Below are positions 14,014 through 23,332 of a DNA stretch of 64,000 bases, piece after piece; position 1 is the stretch's first letter, and each line of letters begins with the position of its first letter. The position numbers were made by a program, and so were the translations under genes. The notes under the pieces are model-generated. The model was not told where the DNA came from. It made no database searches and worked only from the letters and a program-made list of their open reading frames with translations. Origin of the DNA: Curtobacterium sp. MCPF17_002. GTDB taxonomy: Bacteria; Actinomycetota; Actinomycetes; Actinomycetales; Microbacteriaceae. The stretch spans positions 2,108,001 to 2,172,000 of the forward strand of contig NZ_CP126251.1 of the NCBI RefSeq assembly GCF_003234115.2, read 5' to 3'.

Positions 14014-15518
14014 GCGTGCTCCGCCATGGTGCGCACCTTCGCCCGCTGGACCTTCCCGGTGGGCGCGCGGGGCAGGTCGGGGACGACGACGATCTCGACC
14101 GGTCGGCGGAAGCGGGTGAGCCGGGCCTCGGCGCGCGCAGTGAGGTCGGAGACGAGTGCGTCGGCGTCGATCGTCTCGCCCGGTTCGGTCGGCTGCGCGA
14201 TGACGTACGCGATCGGCACGGCGCCGAGGACGTCGTGCGGGCGGCCGACCACGACGGCTTCGAGCACCCGGTCGTCGCCGAGCAGGACGTCCTCGACCTC
14301 GGACGGGTAGACCTTCTCGCCGCCACGGTTGATGACGTCGTCGGAGCGGCCGGCGAGCGACACCCAGCCGTCCTCGGACACGGAACCGACGTCGCCGGTG
14401 CTGAGCCAGCCGTCGGCGTCGAAGCGTTCGGAGGCGCGGCCGAAGAGGTAGCTGTGCACGATGCCGTCGCCGCGCACCCACAGTGCGCCGACCTCGCCGG
14501 CGGGCAGGACGGAGCCGTCCTCACCGCGGACCTGCACCTCGGAGCCGACGGGGACACCGACCGTGCCGACGCGTGCGGGCGCACCGAGCGGCGTCGCGGT
14601 GATCTGCGAGGCACCCTCGGTCATCCCCCAGCTCACCACGAGCGGCACGTCGCCGAGCGCGGCGCGGACCGGGTCGGGCAGCGGCGCCGAGGCACTCCGG
14701 ACGAACCGGAGCCCCGGCGGGAAGTCGAGCGGACCGGTCTTCGCGAGGACGGCCAGGATCGCGGGCACGGCGTTCAGCCAGGTGATGCGGCGTTCGGCCA
14801 GCAGCTCCCAGAACCCGGTCCGGCTGAAGCGGCGGTCGAGCACGAGGGTCGCGCCGGCGACGAGGGTCGCCAGCAGTCCGACGACCTCGGCGTTCACGTG
14901 GAAGAGCGGCAGCGAGTTGAAGCCGCGGTCCTCCGGCGTCAGGGCGTTGTGCCGCGCGACGGCACGGGCGACGAAGAGCAGCTGCGACTCCGGCAGCTCG
15001 ACGCCCTTCGGCGTGCCGGTCGACCCGGAGGTGAAGAGCACCACGGACCCTTCGCCCGGTGCGTCCGGGCTCTCCGACGGCAGGTCACCGTCACGGACGC
15101 CGGCCGGGAGGAACGTGGCCGCGTCGATCCCGCTCGCGGGCGCTCCGGGGATGGTCGCGTCCACGGCACGGTCCGACACCACGATGGAGGCACCGCCGAG
15201 CAGGTCGGCGAGCCGGCCCGGCTCGGTGGTCGGCTGTCCGGTGTCGACGGGGACGGCTCGTCGACCGGACGCGATCGCGGCGAGGTGCACGACGGCGAAC
15301 GAGAGCGGGTCGCCGAGGTCGACGAGGACCGCACCGGACGGGGCGACGCCGATCGCGTCGAACGTGGCCGCCCACGCGGTCACCGCGTCGTCGAGCGCAC
15401 GGTAGGTGAGGACGCGGCCACTGCGCGCGTCCTCGAGGTAGCCACGCCCGTCGTCCTGCGCCGCCCGGGCGCTGATGATCGAGCGCAGGTCGGTTCCTGC
15501 TTCGCCTGCTTGCTGCAC
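14010..15518 (-). CDS. AMP-forming acyl-CoA ligase-like enzyme
   Basis: The 502-residue protein belongs to the adenylate-forming ANL superfamily. It shows the phosphate-binding loop LFTSGSTGTPKG, the SWGMTEGAS motif, the hinge region DGWLSTGDVG and the C-terminal catalytic-lysine motif PTGKVQRAK. It is most like stand-alone acyl-CoA synthetases; no carrier-protein domain is attached. The GTG start is chosen because the frame upstream has no family character. It overlaps the acyltransferase gene by 4 bp downstream. Together they suggest activation of a carboxylic acid followed by acyl transfer, but this pairing is an inference. Confidence 0.85.
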   Translation of the reverse strand: MQQAGEAGTDLRSIISARAAQDDGRGYLEDARSGRVLTYRALDDAVTAWAATFDAIGVAPSGAVLVDLGDPLSFAVVHLAAIASGRRAVPVDTGQPTTEPGRLADLLGGASIVVSDRAVDATIPGAPASGIDAATFLPAGVRDGDLPSESPDAPGEGSVVLFTSGSTGTPKGVELPESQLLFVARAVARHNALTPEDRGFNSLPLFHVNAEVVGLLATLVAGATLVLDRRFSRTGFWELLAERRITWLNAVPAILAVLAKTGPLDFPPGLRFVRSASAPLPDPVRAALGDVPLVVSWGMTEGASQITATPLGAPARVGTVGVPVGSEVQVRGEDGSVLPAGEVGALWVRGDGIVHSYLFGRASERFDADGWLSTGDVGSVSEDGWVSLAGRSDDVINRGGEKVYPSEVEDVLLGDDRVLEAVVVGRPHDVLGAVPIAYVIAQPTEPGETIDADALVSDLTARAEARLTRFRRPVEIVVVPDLPRAPTGKVQRAKVRTMAEHA

Positions 15519-15540
15519 GAACTCAGGGTATTGCGCTTTC

Positions 15541-16572
15541 CTATGTCCGTTCGGAGGGGAACCGGTGGAGCAGCCACTGCCAGAGCGGGAGCATCCGGGG
15601 CGTGCCGTCCGGGCCGAGCGGCGTCGAGTCCTTGATGATCCGTGAGTGCGACTCCGCTGGCGTCCCGACCCGGATGTCGGTGAGGATGGCGTGCGGATCG
15701 CCCTCGGTGCCCGGTGGCGCGGTGTCCGTGCGGAAGGGACCGTTCTCGCCGTCGAGTCCGAGCACCCGCCACGACCCCCGGATCCGCGGGCCGAACACGT
15801 CACGGACGTCGTCGATCGCGTACATGCGGTCGACCGGGGTCCGGCCGGGCTTGTCCATCCACGCCGCGTGCTCGGCACCGAGGGACTCCACCGGCGAGGA
15901 GAACATCAGCGCTCCGTGCACCGACCGGATGTGCGCGATGTACGCCGCTTCCCCGCCGCCCTGGGAGTGCCCGGCGACGACGATGTCGCTCCAGGCGATG
16001 TCCTGGTCGTCCCGGACGAACCGCCCCCAGCCGCCGTCGGGGTCGTGGTCCTCGAGGTAGCCGATGCTGTCGCGGAAGCGGGACACGATCGACCCGGACG
16101 GCCGCACCGAGCTGAACGCCGACGGTCGGCTGCCGTCGAAACGGTTCCGCTGGACCTGGCCGTAGCAGTGCGGGTCGGCTTCGCAGGTGCCCGAGAGGGT
16201 CTTGCCGAGGTTCCAGTAGTCGAGGCCGAGCACGTGGTACCCGTCCTGCAGCGCCGTGTTGAGGAACAGCTGGTAGTCGGCCGGCCGCGCGCGGGTGGCC
16301 GGCAGGAAGAGCAGCAGCGGTCCCTCGGCGTCGGTCCGCGCGGCGAAGTCGTCACGGTTGGGTTCGAGCCGCTGGCCGTTGATCGTGCCGAGTCGGAACC
16401 GGTGGAACTCGCCCTCGGGTCCGTGCTGATCGCCGTGTGGACGGTCGGCGGCGGCCACCCGACCGTGCTGCTCGACGCGCTGTCCACCGAGCACGTTCGC
16501 CGCGACGAGGGTCGCTGCACCGATCGCGACCAGCAGGACGGCGGCGAGGACGAGAAGGACCCGGTGCTTCAT
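15541..16572 (-). CDS. Membrane-anchored or secreted alpha/beta hydrolase-like protein
   Basis: The 343-residue protein begins with a basic N-terminus and a strong hydrophobic segment (VLLVLAAVLLVAIGAATLVAANV), with no lipobox cysteine, so it is probably anchored to or exported across the membrane. The body carries the nucleophile elbow GHSQGG expected of an alpha/beta hydrolase serine. Cys residues in LSGTCEADPHCYG could form a disulfide outside the cell. The substrate is unknown. Its ATG overlaps the coaE stop (ATGA), and the ligase and acyltransferase genes follow closely, so it may be part of that accessory module. Confidence 0.8.
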   Translation of the reverse strand: MKHRVLLVLAAVLLVAIGAATLVAANVLGGQRVEQHGRVAAADRPHGDQHGPEGEFHRFRLGTINGQRLEPNRDDFAARTDAEGPLLLFLPATRARPADYQLFLNTALQDGYHVLGLDYWNLGKTLSGTCEADPHCYGQVQRNRFDGSRPSAFSSVRPSGSIVSRFRDSIGYLEDHDPDGGWGRFVRDDQDIAWSDIVVAGHSQGGGEAAYIAHIRSVHGALMFSSPVESLGAEHAAWMDKPGRTPVDRMYAIDDVRDVFGPRIRGSWRVLGLDGENGPFRTDTAPPGTEGDPHAILTDIRVGTPAESHSRIIKDSTPLGPDGTPRMLPLWQWLLHRFPSERT

Positions 16573-17171
16573 CGAGTGATGCGCTGCCAGACGGCGTCGG
16601 CCGAACGGATCGTCTCCTCGAGACTGCCGGTGGCGTCGACGACGTGGTCGGCCAGCGCGAGCCGTTCGGCGTCGCTCGCCTGGGACGACACCCGGCGTTC
16701 GGCCTCGTCGCGGGCCATGCCGCGGTGTTCCACGAGCCGCTCGATCCGCTGCGCGGCGGGGGCGTCCACCACGACGACCGAGTCGAAACGGAGCGGCCGG
16801 CTCCCCCGTGCCTCGGCGAGGAGCGGGACGTCGTACACGACGACGGCCTCGGGGTCGGCTGCCGAGGCGGCGTCGAACGCCAGCTGGGCGAGTCGCCAGA
16901 CCTCGGGGTGGGTGATGGCTTCGAGGTCCTTGCGTGCGGCCGGGTCGGCGAACACGATCGTGCCGAGGGCCGGCCGGTCGAGCGATCCGTCGGCCGCGAT
17001 CACGCCGGGGCCGAACCGCTCCGCCACCTGTGCGAGACCGGGGCTGCCGGGGGCGACGGCGTCGCGGGCGAGCCGGTCGGCGTCCACCACGACGGCGCCG
17101 TGCTCTGCCCATCGAGCGGAGACCGTCGACTTGCCCGCGGCGATGCCGCCCGTGAGACCGATGATGCGCAC
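16569..17171 (-). CDS. coaE: Dephospho-CoA kinase
   Basis: CoaE phosphorylates the 3'-hydroxyl of dephospho-CoA, the last step of coenzyme A synthesis. The 200-residue protein opens with the P-loop GLTGGIAAGKST and has normal family length. Many mycobacterial CoaE proteins have an extra C-terminal UPF0157 domain; it is absent here. The GTG start (VRIIGLTGG) is fixed by the position of the P-loop. rpsA lies upstream across a terminator hairpin, matching the conserved rpsA-coaE order. Confidence 0.95.
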   Translation of the reverse strand: MRIIGLTGGIAAGKSTVSARWAEHGAVVVDADRLARDAVAPGSPGLAQVAERFGPGVIAADGSLDRPALGTIVFADPAARKDLEAITHPEVWRLAQLAFDAASAADPEAVVVYDVPLLAEARGSRPLRFDSVVVVDAPAAQRIERLVEHRGMARDEAERRVSSQASDAERLALADHVVDATGSLEETIRSADAVWQRITR

Positions 17172-17206
17172 GGCGTCCAGCGTAGCGAGCGCACCTGCCC
17201 GAACGG

Positions 17207-17248
17207 CCGGAAGCCCGGCACCCCTTCTCAGGGATGCCGGGCTTCCGG
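17207..17248 (-). terminator. Hairpin terminator between rpsA and coaE
   Basis: A perfect 14-bp stem (17207-17220 paired with 17235-17248) with a 14-base loop lies 19 bp past the rpsA stop and 36 bp before the coaE start. It probably ends most rpsA transcripts, while read-through or a nearby promoter would serve coaE. Confidence 0.8.
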
Positions 17249-17266
17249 AACGGACGAGCCGCTCGA

Positions 17267-18730
17267 TCAGTTGGTCGAGCTGAGCTTCTCGCGGAGCGCC
17301 GCGAGCGACGCGTCGTCGGCCAGGGTGCCCGGGCCGTTCGCCTCGCTCTGGAACGACGGCGACGTCGAAGCGCTGGCCGGGAGGTCGAAGCCACCCTGCG
17401 CCTCGTCGGCGATGGTCTTCGCGACCTGCGCCTTGTGGGCTTCCCAACGACCCTGGGCGGCCGCGTACTGGCCCTCCCACTCGGTGCGCTGGGTGTCGTA
17501 GCCCTCGAGCCACTCGTTCGTCTCCGGGTCGAAGCCCTCGGGGTACTTGTAGTCACCCTTGTCGTCGTACTCGGTCGGCATGCCGTAGAGCGCCGGGTCG
17601 AACTCGGTGCTCTCCGGGTCGACGCCCTCGTTCGCCTGCTTGAGGCTGAGCGAGATGCGGCGACGGTCGAGGTCGATGTCGATGATCTTGACGAAGACCT
17701 CGTCGTTGACCGAGACGACCTGCTCAGCGAGCTCGACGTGCTTGTTCGAGAGCTCCGAGATGTGCACGAGGCCCTCGATGCCGTCGGCGACACGGACGAA
17801 CGCACCGAACGGCACGAGCTTCGTGACCTTGCCCGGTGCGATCTGGCCGATCGCGTGGGTGCGGGCGAAGACCTGCCACGGGTCTTCCTGCGTGGCCTTG
17901 AGCGAGAGCGACACGCGCTCGCGGTCCAGGTCCACCTCGAGGATCTCGACGGTGACTTCCTGACCGACCTCGACGACCTCGCTGGCGTGCTCGATGTGCT
18001 TCCAGCTGAGCTCGGAGACGTGGACGAGACCGTCGACGCCACCCAGGTCGACGAACGCACCGAAGTTGACGATCGACGACACGATGCCCTTGCGGACCTG
18101 GCCCTTGTGGAGGTTGTTGAGGAAGGTGGTGCGCGACTCGGACTGCGTCTGCTCGAGCAGGGCGCGGCGCGAGAGGACCACGTTGTTGCGGTTCTTGTCG
18201 AGCTCCAGGATCTTCGCCTCGAGCTCCTGGCCGAGGTACGGCGTGAGGTCGCGGACGCGGCGCAGCTCGATGAGCGAAGCCGGGAGGAAGCCACGGAGGC
18301 CGATGTCGACGATCAGACCGCCCTTGACGACCTCGATGACCGTGCCGGTCACGACGCCGTCGGACTCCTTGATCTTCTCGACGTCGCCCCACGCACGCTC
18401 GTACTGCGCGCGCTTCTTCGACAGGATGAGGCGGCCTTCCTTGTCCTCCTTCTGGAGAACCAGGGCCTCGACCTCGTCGCCGACCTCGACGACCTCGTTG
18501 GGGTCGACGTCGTGCTTGATCGAGAGCTCGCGCGAGGGGATGACACCCTCGGTCTTGTAACCGACGTCGAGGAGGACCTCGTCGCGGTCGATCTTCACGA
18601 CGGTGCCGGAGATGAGATCACCGTCGTTGAAGAACTTCAGGGTCTTCTCGACCTCGGCCAGGAAGTCATCAGCCGAACCGATGTCGTTGATGGCGACCTG
18701 CTTAGGAGCCTTGGTCGTAGTGGTTGTCAT
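17267..18730 (-). CDS. rpsA: 30S ribosomal protein S1
   Basis: The 487-residue protein contains four S1 RNA-binding repeats (for example GDLISGTVVKID, GVVTGTVIEVVKGG, GQVRKGIVSSIVNFGAFVDL, GQIAPGKVTKLVPFGAFVRV), the usual actinobacterial number. S1 helps mRNA bind the 30S subunit. The frame opens 8 codons earlier, but the internal ATG (MTTTTTKAPKQVAI) has GGAG ten bases upstream and the earlier ATG has no ribosome site, so the shorter start is used. The C-terminal region is acidic and variable. It is transcribed from its own promoter with a leader of about 100 bases. Confidence 0.97.
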   Translation of the reverse strand: MTTTTTKAPKQVAINDIGSADDFLAEVEKTLKFFNDGDLISGTVVKIDRDEVLLDVGYKTEGVIPSRELSIKHDVDPNEVVEVGDEVEALVLQKEDKEGRLILSKKRAQYERAWGDVEKIKESDGVVTGTVIEVVKGGLIVDIGLRGFLPASLIELRRVRDLTPYLGQELEAKILELDKNRNNVVLSRRALLEQTQSESRTTFLNNLHKGQVRKGIVSSIVNFGAFVDLGGVDGLVHVSELSWKHIEHASEVVEVGQEVTVEILEVDLDRERVSLSLKATQEDPWQVFARTHAIGQIAPGKVTKLVPFGAFVRVADGIEGLVHISELSNKHVELAEQVVSVNDEVFVKIIDIDLDRRRISLSLKQANEGVDPESTEFDPALYGMPTEYDDKGDYKYPEGFDPETNEWLEGYDTQRTEWEGQYAAAQGRWEAHKAQVAKTIADEAQGGFDLPASASTSPSFQSEANGPGTLADDASLAALREKLSSTN

Positions 18731-18838
18731 GTAGAGATTGCTCCGAACGGACATGAGTCGGGCCGTGGCGGCAAGGGGTTCGAGCCCCGGGGATCGCCGC
18801 CGTGGCGATTGATTGGGTGGCGCGGATTGCGCCGCACA

Positions 18839-18868
18839 AGTCTAACCGGAGTGAGCGAGGGCCCACAA
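18839..18868 (-). promoter_or_regulatory. Probable rpsA promoter
   Basis: On the minus strand TTGTGG (18868-18863) and TAGACT (18844-18839) are separated by 18 bp, a good match to a housekeeping actinobacterial promoter. Transcription would begin about 100 bases before the rpsA start. The leader holds short inverted repeats (ATCGCC/GGCGAT and GGGG/CCCC near 18775-18815) that could fold, which would fit S1 autoregulation, but this is not shown by the sequence alone. Confidence 0.55.
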
Positions 18869-18892
18869 CCGGGTGCGTCGGGCGTGTCGCGC

Positions 18893-20572
18893 TCAGTCGA
18901 GGAGGGCGCTCCGCAGCGTGTCGAGCCCGATGCTGCCGAGCGCGAGCGCACGGTGGTGGAACGCCTTGAGGTCGAACGACGAGCCCTCGCGTGCGGCGAC
19001 CTCGTCGCGGATCGACTCCCAGACGCGCTGGCCGACCTTGTACGACGGCGCCTGTCCCGGCCACCCGAAGTAGCGGGCCACCTCGAACTGCACGAACGCG
19101 TCGGACATGTTGACGTTCTGCCGCATGAAGTCGAGCGCGTACTCCCACGTCCACGCGCCGCCGTCGGGGTTGGTCTTCTGCAGGTGCACGCCGATGTCGA
19201 GCACCACGCGGGCGGCACGCATCCGCTGCCCGTCGAGCATGCCGAGGCGGTCGCCGTCGTCGTCCAGGAACCCGAGCTGCTCCATGAGGCGCTCGGCGTA
19301 GAGCGCCCAGCCCTCGACGTGTCCGGAGGACCCGGACAGCTGGCGCCGCCAGGTGTTCAGCTCGCCGCGGTTGTAGACGCCCTGGCTGATCTGCAGGTGG
19401 TGTCCCGGGACGCCCTCGTGGTAGACCGTCGTCTTCTCGCGCCAGGTGCCGAACTCGGTGACGCCCTGCGGCACGGACCACCACATCCGGCCGGCACGCG
19501 AGAAGTCGTCGGACGGACCCGTGTAGTAGATGCCACCCTCCTGCGTGGGGGCGATCCGGCACTCGAGGCGCTTGATCGGGTCGGCGATGTCGAAGTACTT
19601 GCCGTCCATCTCGCGGATCGACTCGTCGCTCGTCTCCTGCATCCACCGCTGGAGGGCGTCGGTGCCGTGCAGCACCCGCGCCGGGTCGGTGTCGAGCACC
19701 TCGATGGCGCGGGCGACGCTCGCACCGGACTCGATCCGGTCGGCGATGCGCTCCTGCTCGTCGCGCATCCGGGCGAGCTCCTCGATGCCCCACGCGTACG
19801 TCTCGTCGAGGTCGACGACGGCGCCGAGGAACCGGCGGGAGTGCAGCTCGTACGCCTCGCGGCCGACGGCGTCGACCGGGGTGGCGAGCGGGAGCAGCTC
19901 GTGCTCCAGGAACTGGCCGAACGACCGGTACGCCGCGGCCGCGACCTCGGCCCCGCGGGCGAGCTCGGCGCGGAGCGCGTCCGGCACCTGCCCGCCGTCG
20001 TCGAACGCGGCAGCGTCGACGAGCTGCCGGAACACGCCGTCCTCAGCGCCGTTGCGCGCGGCCTGCTCGGCGATGAGGGCGACCTGGCGCTTCGCCGGGG
20101 TGACGTCCTCGCGGGTGCCCTCGAGCAGGGTCTCGCGGATCCCCTCGAGCGCGTCCGGCAGGGCGTTGAGGCGGCTGGCGATGTCGTGCCAGTCAGACTC
20201 GTTCCCCGTCGGCATGAGGTCGAGGACCTCGCGGACGGCCTGCGCGGGGCTCGCGATCACGTTGAGGTCACGCAGGTGGAGCTTCCGGTCGTACGACTCC
20301 TGCACGAGGTCGAGCTCGGCACCGAGGTCGGTCTTCGTGACACGGTCGACGGCGTCCAGCGGCTCGGCGGCGTCGAGCGCGCGCTTCGCGGCACGGGCGG
20401 CGTCTGCCGTCGCGGCGGCACCGGCCGGCGAGGTGTCGCCGTACTCCCCCGTTCGTCCCGGCACGCCGATGTACGTGGCGACGGTGGGGTCGAGGTCGAC
20501 GAGGGTGGTCACCCAGTCCTCGGCGACCCGGTCGACGGCGGAGGGCTGGCGGACAGGACGGTCTTCGGTCAT
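18893..20572 (-). CDS. DUF885 family protein, putative metallopeptidase
   Basis: The 559-residue protein belongs to the DUF885 family, which resembles zinc-dependent carboxypeptidase-like enzymes. The key motif HEGVPGHHLQ lies at residues 385-394, an HExxxHH-type site. A conserved helical region HVEGWALYAERLMEQLG follows at about 418-434 and may supply the next metal ligand. There is no signal peptide, so it is probably cytoplasmic. The biological substrate is unknown. It lies between rpsA and polA on the same strand but is not tightly coupled to either. Confidence 0.85.
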   Translation of the reverse strand: MTEDRPVRQPSAVDRVAEDWVTTLVDLDPTVATYIGVPGRTGEYGDTSPAGAAATADAARAAKRALDAAEPLDAVDRVTKTDLGAELDLVQESYDRKLHLRDLNVIASPAQAVREVLDLMPTGNESDWHDIASRLNALPDALEGIRETLLEGTREDVTPAKRQVALIAEQAARNGAEDGVFRQLVDAAAFDDGGQVPDALRAELARGAEVAAAAYRSFGQFLEHELLPLATPVDAVGREAYELHSRRFLGAVVDLDETYAWGIEELARMRDEQERIADRIESGASVARAIEVLDTDPARVLHGTDALQRWMQETSDESIREMDGKYFDIADPIKRLECRIAPTQEGGIYYTGPSDDFSRAGRMWWSVPQGVTEFGTWREKTTVYHEGVPGHHLQISQGVYNRGELNTWRRQLSGSSGHVEGWALYAERLMEQLGFLDDDGDRLGMLDGQRMRAARVVLDIGVHLQKTNPDGGAWTWEYALDFMRQNVNMSDAFVQFEVARYFGWPGQAPSYKVGQRVWESIRDEVAAREGSSFDLKAFHHRALALGSIGLDTLRSALLD

Positions 20573-20601
20573 GCTCTCGACCCTACCGAGCCACCGTGCG
20601 C

Positions 20602-23274
20602 TCAGTGCGCCGCGACTTCCCAGTTCGGGCCGACGCCGACGGACACGTCCAGCGGGACGCTCAGCTCGGCTGCGGCGCCCATCCTGGTGCGGAGGATGTC
20701 CTCGACCCGGTCCTGCTCGCCGGGCGCGACCTCGAGGATGAGCTCGTCGTGGACCTGCAGCAGCAGGTGCGACGCGAGGTCGCCCTCGCGCAGGTCCTCG
20801 GCGACGCCGAGCATCGCGATCTTCATGATGTCCGCGGCGGAGCCCTGGATGGGCGCGTTGAGCGCGGCACGCTCGGCGTTCTCGCGCAGGACCCGGTTCG
20901 GGCTCTTGAGGTCCGGGAACGGGCGACGACGACCGAAGATCGTCTCGGTGTAGCCGTCCTCGCGCGCCTGCTCGACGACGCCGCGGAGGTAGTCGCGGAC
21001 CGCGCCGAACCGCGCGAAGTACTCGTTCATCAGGGTGCGCGCCTCGGACTGCTCGATCCGGAGCTGCTTCGACAGGCCGAACGGGCTGAGGCCGTACGCC
21101 AGGCCGTACGACATCGCCTTGACCTTGGTGCGCATCTCCGGCGTGACCTCGGCCGGCTCGACCGAGAACACCCGGGCGCCGACGAAACGGTGCAGGTCCT
21201 CGCCCTCGTTGAAGGCCTGGATGAGCCCCGGGTCGCCGGACAGGTGCGCCATGATCCGCATCTCGATCTGCGAGTAGTCGGCGGTCACGAGGGTGGTGTA
21301 CGGCTCGGCCACGGCGAACGCCGACCGGATCCGACGCCCGACGGCGGTCTTCACCGGGATGTTCTGCAGGTTCGGGTCGGTCGACGAGACGCGGCCGGTG
21401 CTCGTGCCGGTCTGCTCGTACCGCGTGTGGATGCGTCCGTCGACGACCGCGGCGTCGAGGGTGTCGACGATCTGGCGGAGCTTCGTGGCGTCGCGGTGCT
21501 GCAGGAGCAGGCCGAGGAACGGGTGCGGGTGCTGGTCCTGCAGGTCGGCGAGGCTCGCGGCGTCGGTCGAGAACCCGGTCTTCGTCTTGCGGGTCTTCGG
21601 CATCGCGAGTTCGGTGAAGAGGACTTCCTGCAGCTGCTTCGGGGAGCCGAGGTTCACCTCGTGCCCGATCTCGGCGAAGGCCTGCTGTGCCAGCTCGGCG
21701 GCGCGCTCTCCCAGGTCGTGCGAGAGCCCGGTGAGCACGGGCCGGTCGATGCCGACGCCGATCGTCTCCATGCCCGCGAGGACCGGCACGAGCGGCAGCT
21801 CGATGTCGTCGAGGACGGTGAGCGACGACTCGTCCATCCGCGCCCGCAGGGCCGTCGTGACGCGGAGCACGAACCAGGCGTGCACGCCGACGTTCACCGG
21901 GTCGGTCTCGGGGACGAGCTGGTTCGGGTCGCCGGTGGGCAGCTCTTCGCTGAGCTCCTGGTAGACGAGGTCGGCGAGCGGCTGGCCCTGCTTGCCGGGC
22001 TGCGCGAGCCAGCCCATGATCCGCGCGTCGCCGGCGACGCCGTTCACCTGCAGGCCGACCGTCGCCAGCGCCTTGATCGCGGCCTTGGCGTCGTGGAAGT
22101 GCTTCGGGGCATCGGAGGCGAACCACGCCGCCAGCTGCTCGTAGTCCTTCGCGCCGCTTCCGCCCGGCACCATCACGGCGTCGTCGTGGGTGGCGATGCC
22201 GATGGCGCTGAGCCGCCCGTCGATGACCTCGACCGCGACGCCGTAGCCGTTCGCCGCGTCGGACGCGTTGCGACGCTCGAGCCAGTAGCCGAGCTCTTCG
22301 TCGATGAGGGTCTTGACGGGCGGCGGGGTCGGCGCACCGTTGTCGACCGTGCCCTCGACCGCGGACGCCTCGGACGGCTCGCCGGTGCCGGCGACCTTGA
22401 AGACGCGGTCGAGCAGCGTGCGGAACTGCAGCTTCGCGAAGAGCTCGCGCACGGCGTCTTCGTCGAGGGGACGGAGCGCCACGTCGGCGGGGCCGACCGG
22501 CAGCTCGACGTCGTTGACGAGTCGGTTCAGCTTGCGGTTCCGGATCGCCCGGTCCTTCTGCTCGCGCAGGTTGTTGCCGACGACGCCCTTGATCTCGTCG
22601 GCGTGCTCGAGCACGGCGTCGAGCGAGCCGTACGCCGTGACCCACTTCACCGCGGTCTTCTCGCCGACCTTGTCGATGCCGATGAGGTTGTCGCTGGTCT
22701 CGCCGACGAGTGCCGCGATGTCGGGGTACTGGTGCGGTTCGATGCCGTACCGCTCGTAGACCTTGTCGCGGTCGTAGCGGGTGAGCTCGGAGACGCCGCG
22801 GACCGACGGGTAGAGCAGCGTGACGTCGTCGTTCACGAGCTGGATGGCGTCGCGGTCGCCCGAGACGACGTACACCTGGTAACCCTGCTCGGAGCCCTGC
22901 CGCGCGAAGGTGGCGAGGATGTCGTCGGCCTCGTAGTCCTCTTTCGTGACGGTGGTGATGCCCATCGCCTCGAGCGCCTGCTGGAGGAGCGGGATCTGGC
23001 CCTTGAACTCGGCCGGGGTCTCGGAGCGGGTGCCCTTGTAGTCCTCGTACTCACGGGTGCGGAACGAGAACCGGGAGATGTCGAACGCGACCGCCAGGTG
23101 GGTCGGCTTCTCGCGCTGGAGGAGCATGAGCAGCATCGAGATGAAGCCGTGGATGGCGTTCGTGTGCTGCCCGTCACGGTTCACGAAACTGTCGACCGGC
23201 AGCGCGTAGAAGGCCCGGAAGGCGAGCGAGTGGCCGTCGATGACCATGAGGGTAGGCTTTGCGGAGTCCGACAC
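20602..23274 (-). CDS. polA: DNA polymerase I
   Basis: The 890-residue protein has the 5'-nuclease domain at the N-terminus (VIDGHSLAFRAFYALP, YEADDILAT) and a family A polymerase domain with motif A DYSQIEMRIMAHLSG, motif B KAMSYGLAYG and motif C QVHDELILEV. The middle segment lacks the acidic DEDD exonuclease residues, as in other actinobacterial Pol I enzymes, so it probably has no proofreading. It fills gaps in excision repair and removes RNA primers. The start is GTG. It diverges from the thioesterase gene across 58 bp. Confidence 0.96.
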   Translation of the reverse strand: MSDSAKPTLMVIDGHSLAFRAFYALPVDSFVNRDGQHTNAIHGFISMLLMLLQREKPTHLAVAFDISRFSFRTREYEDYKGTRSETPAEFKGQIPLLQQALEAMGITTVTKEDYEADDILATFARQGSEQGYQVYVVSGDRDAIQLVNDDVTLLYPSVRGVSELTRYDRDKVYERYGIEPHQYPDIAALVGETSDNLIGIDKVGEKTAVKWVTAYGSLDAVLEHADEIKGVVGNNLREQKDRAIRNRKLNRLVNDVELPVGPADVALRPLDEDAVRELFAKLQFRTLLDRVFKVAGTGEPSEASAVEGTVDNGAPTPPPVKTLIDEELGYWLERRNASDAANGYGVAVEVIDGRLSAIGIATHDDAVMVPGGSGAKDYEQLAAWFASDAPKHFHDAKAAIKALATVGLQVNGVAGDARIMGWLAQPGKQGQPLADLVYQELSEELPTGDPNQLVPETDPVNVGVHAWFVLRVTTALRARMDESSLTVLDDIELPLVPVLAGMETIGVGIDRPVLTGLSHDLGERAAELAQQAFAEIGHEVNLGSPKQLQEVLFTELAMPKTRKTKTGFSTDAASLADLQDQHPHPFLGLLLQHRDATKLRQIVDTLDAAVVDGRIHTRYEQTGTSTGRVSSTDPNLQNIPVKTAVGRRIRSAFAVAEPYTTLVTADYSQIEMRIMAHLSGDPGLIQAFNEGEDLHRFVGARVFSVEPAEVTPEMRTKVKAMSYGLAYGLSPFGLSKQLRIEQSEARTLMNEYFARFGAVRDYLRGVVEQAREDGYTETIFGRRRPFPDLKSPNRVLRENAERAALNAPIQGSAADIMKIAMLGVAEDLREGDLASHLLLQVHDELILEVAPGEQDRVEDILRTRMGAAAELSVPLDVSVGVGPNWEVAAH

Positions 23275-23332
23275 CCGGACAGCCTACCGAGCGCCCCCGA
23301 CAGGGCCGCGCACCCAGCGAAGGGCCCACGCA

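Noticed and set aside
18775-18788. GGGGTTCGAGCCCC, which looks like a tRNA T-arm
   Set aside because: No acceptor, D or anticodon arms fit around it, and it lies in the rpsA leader.
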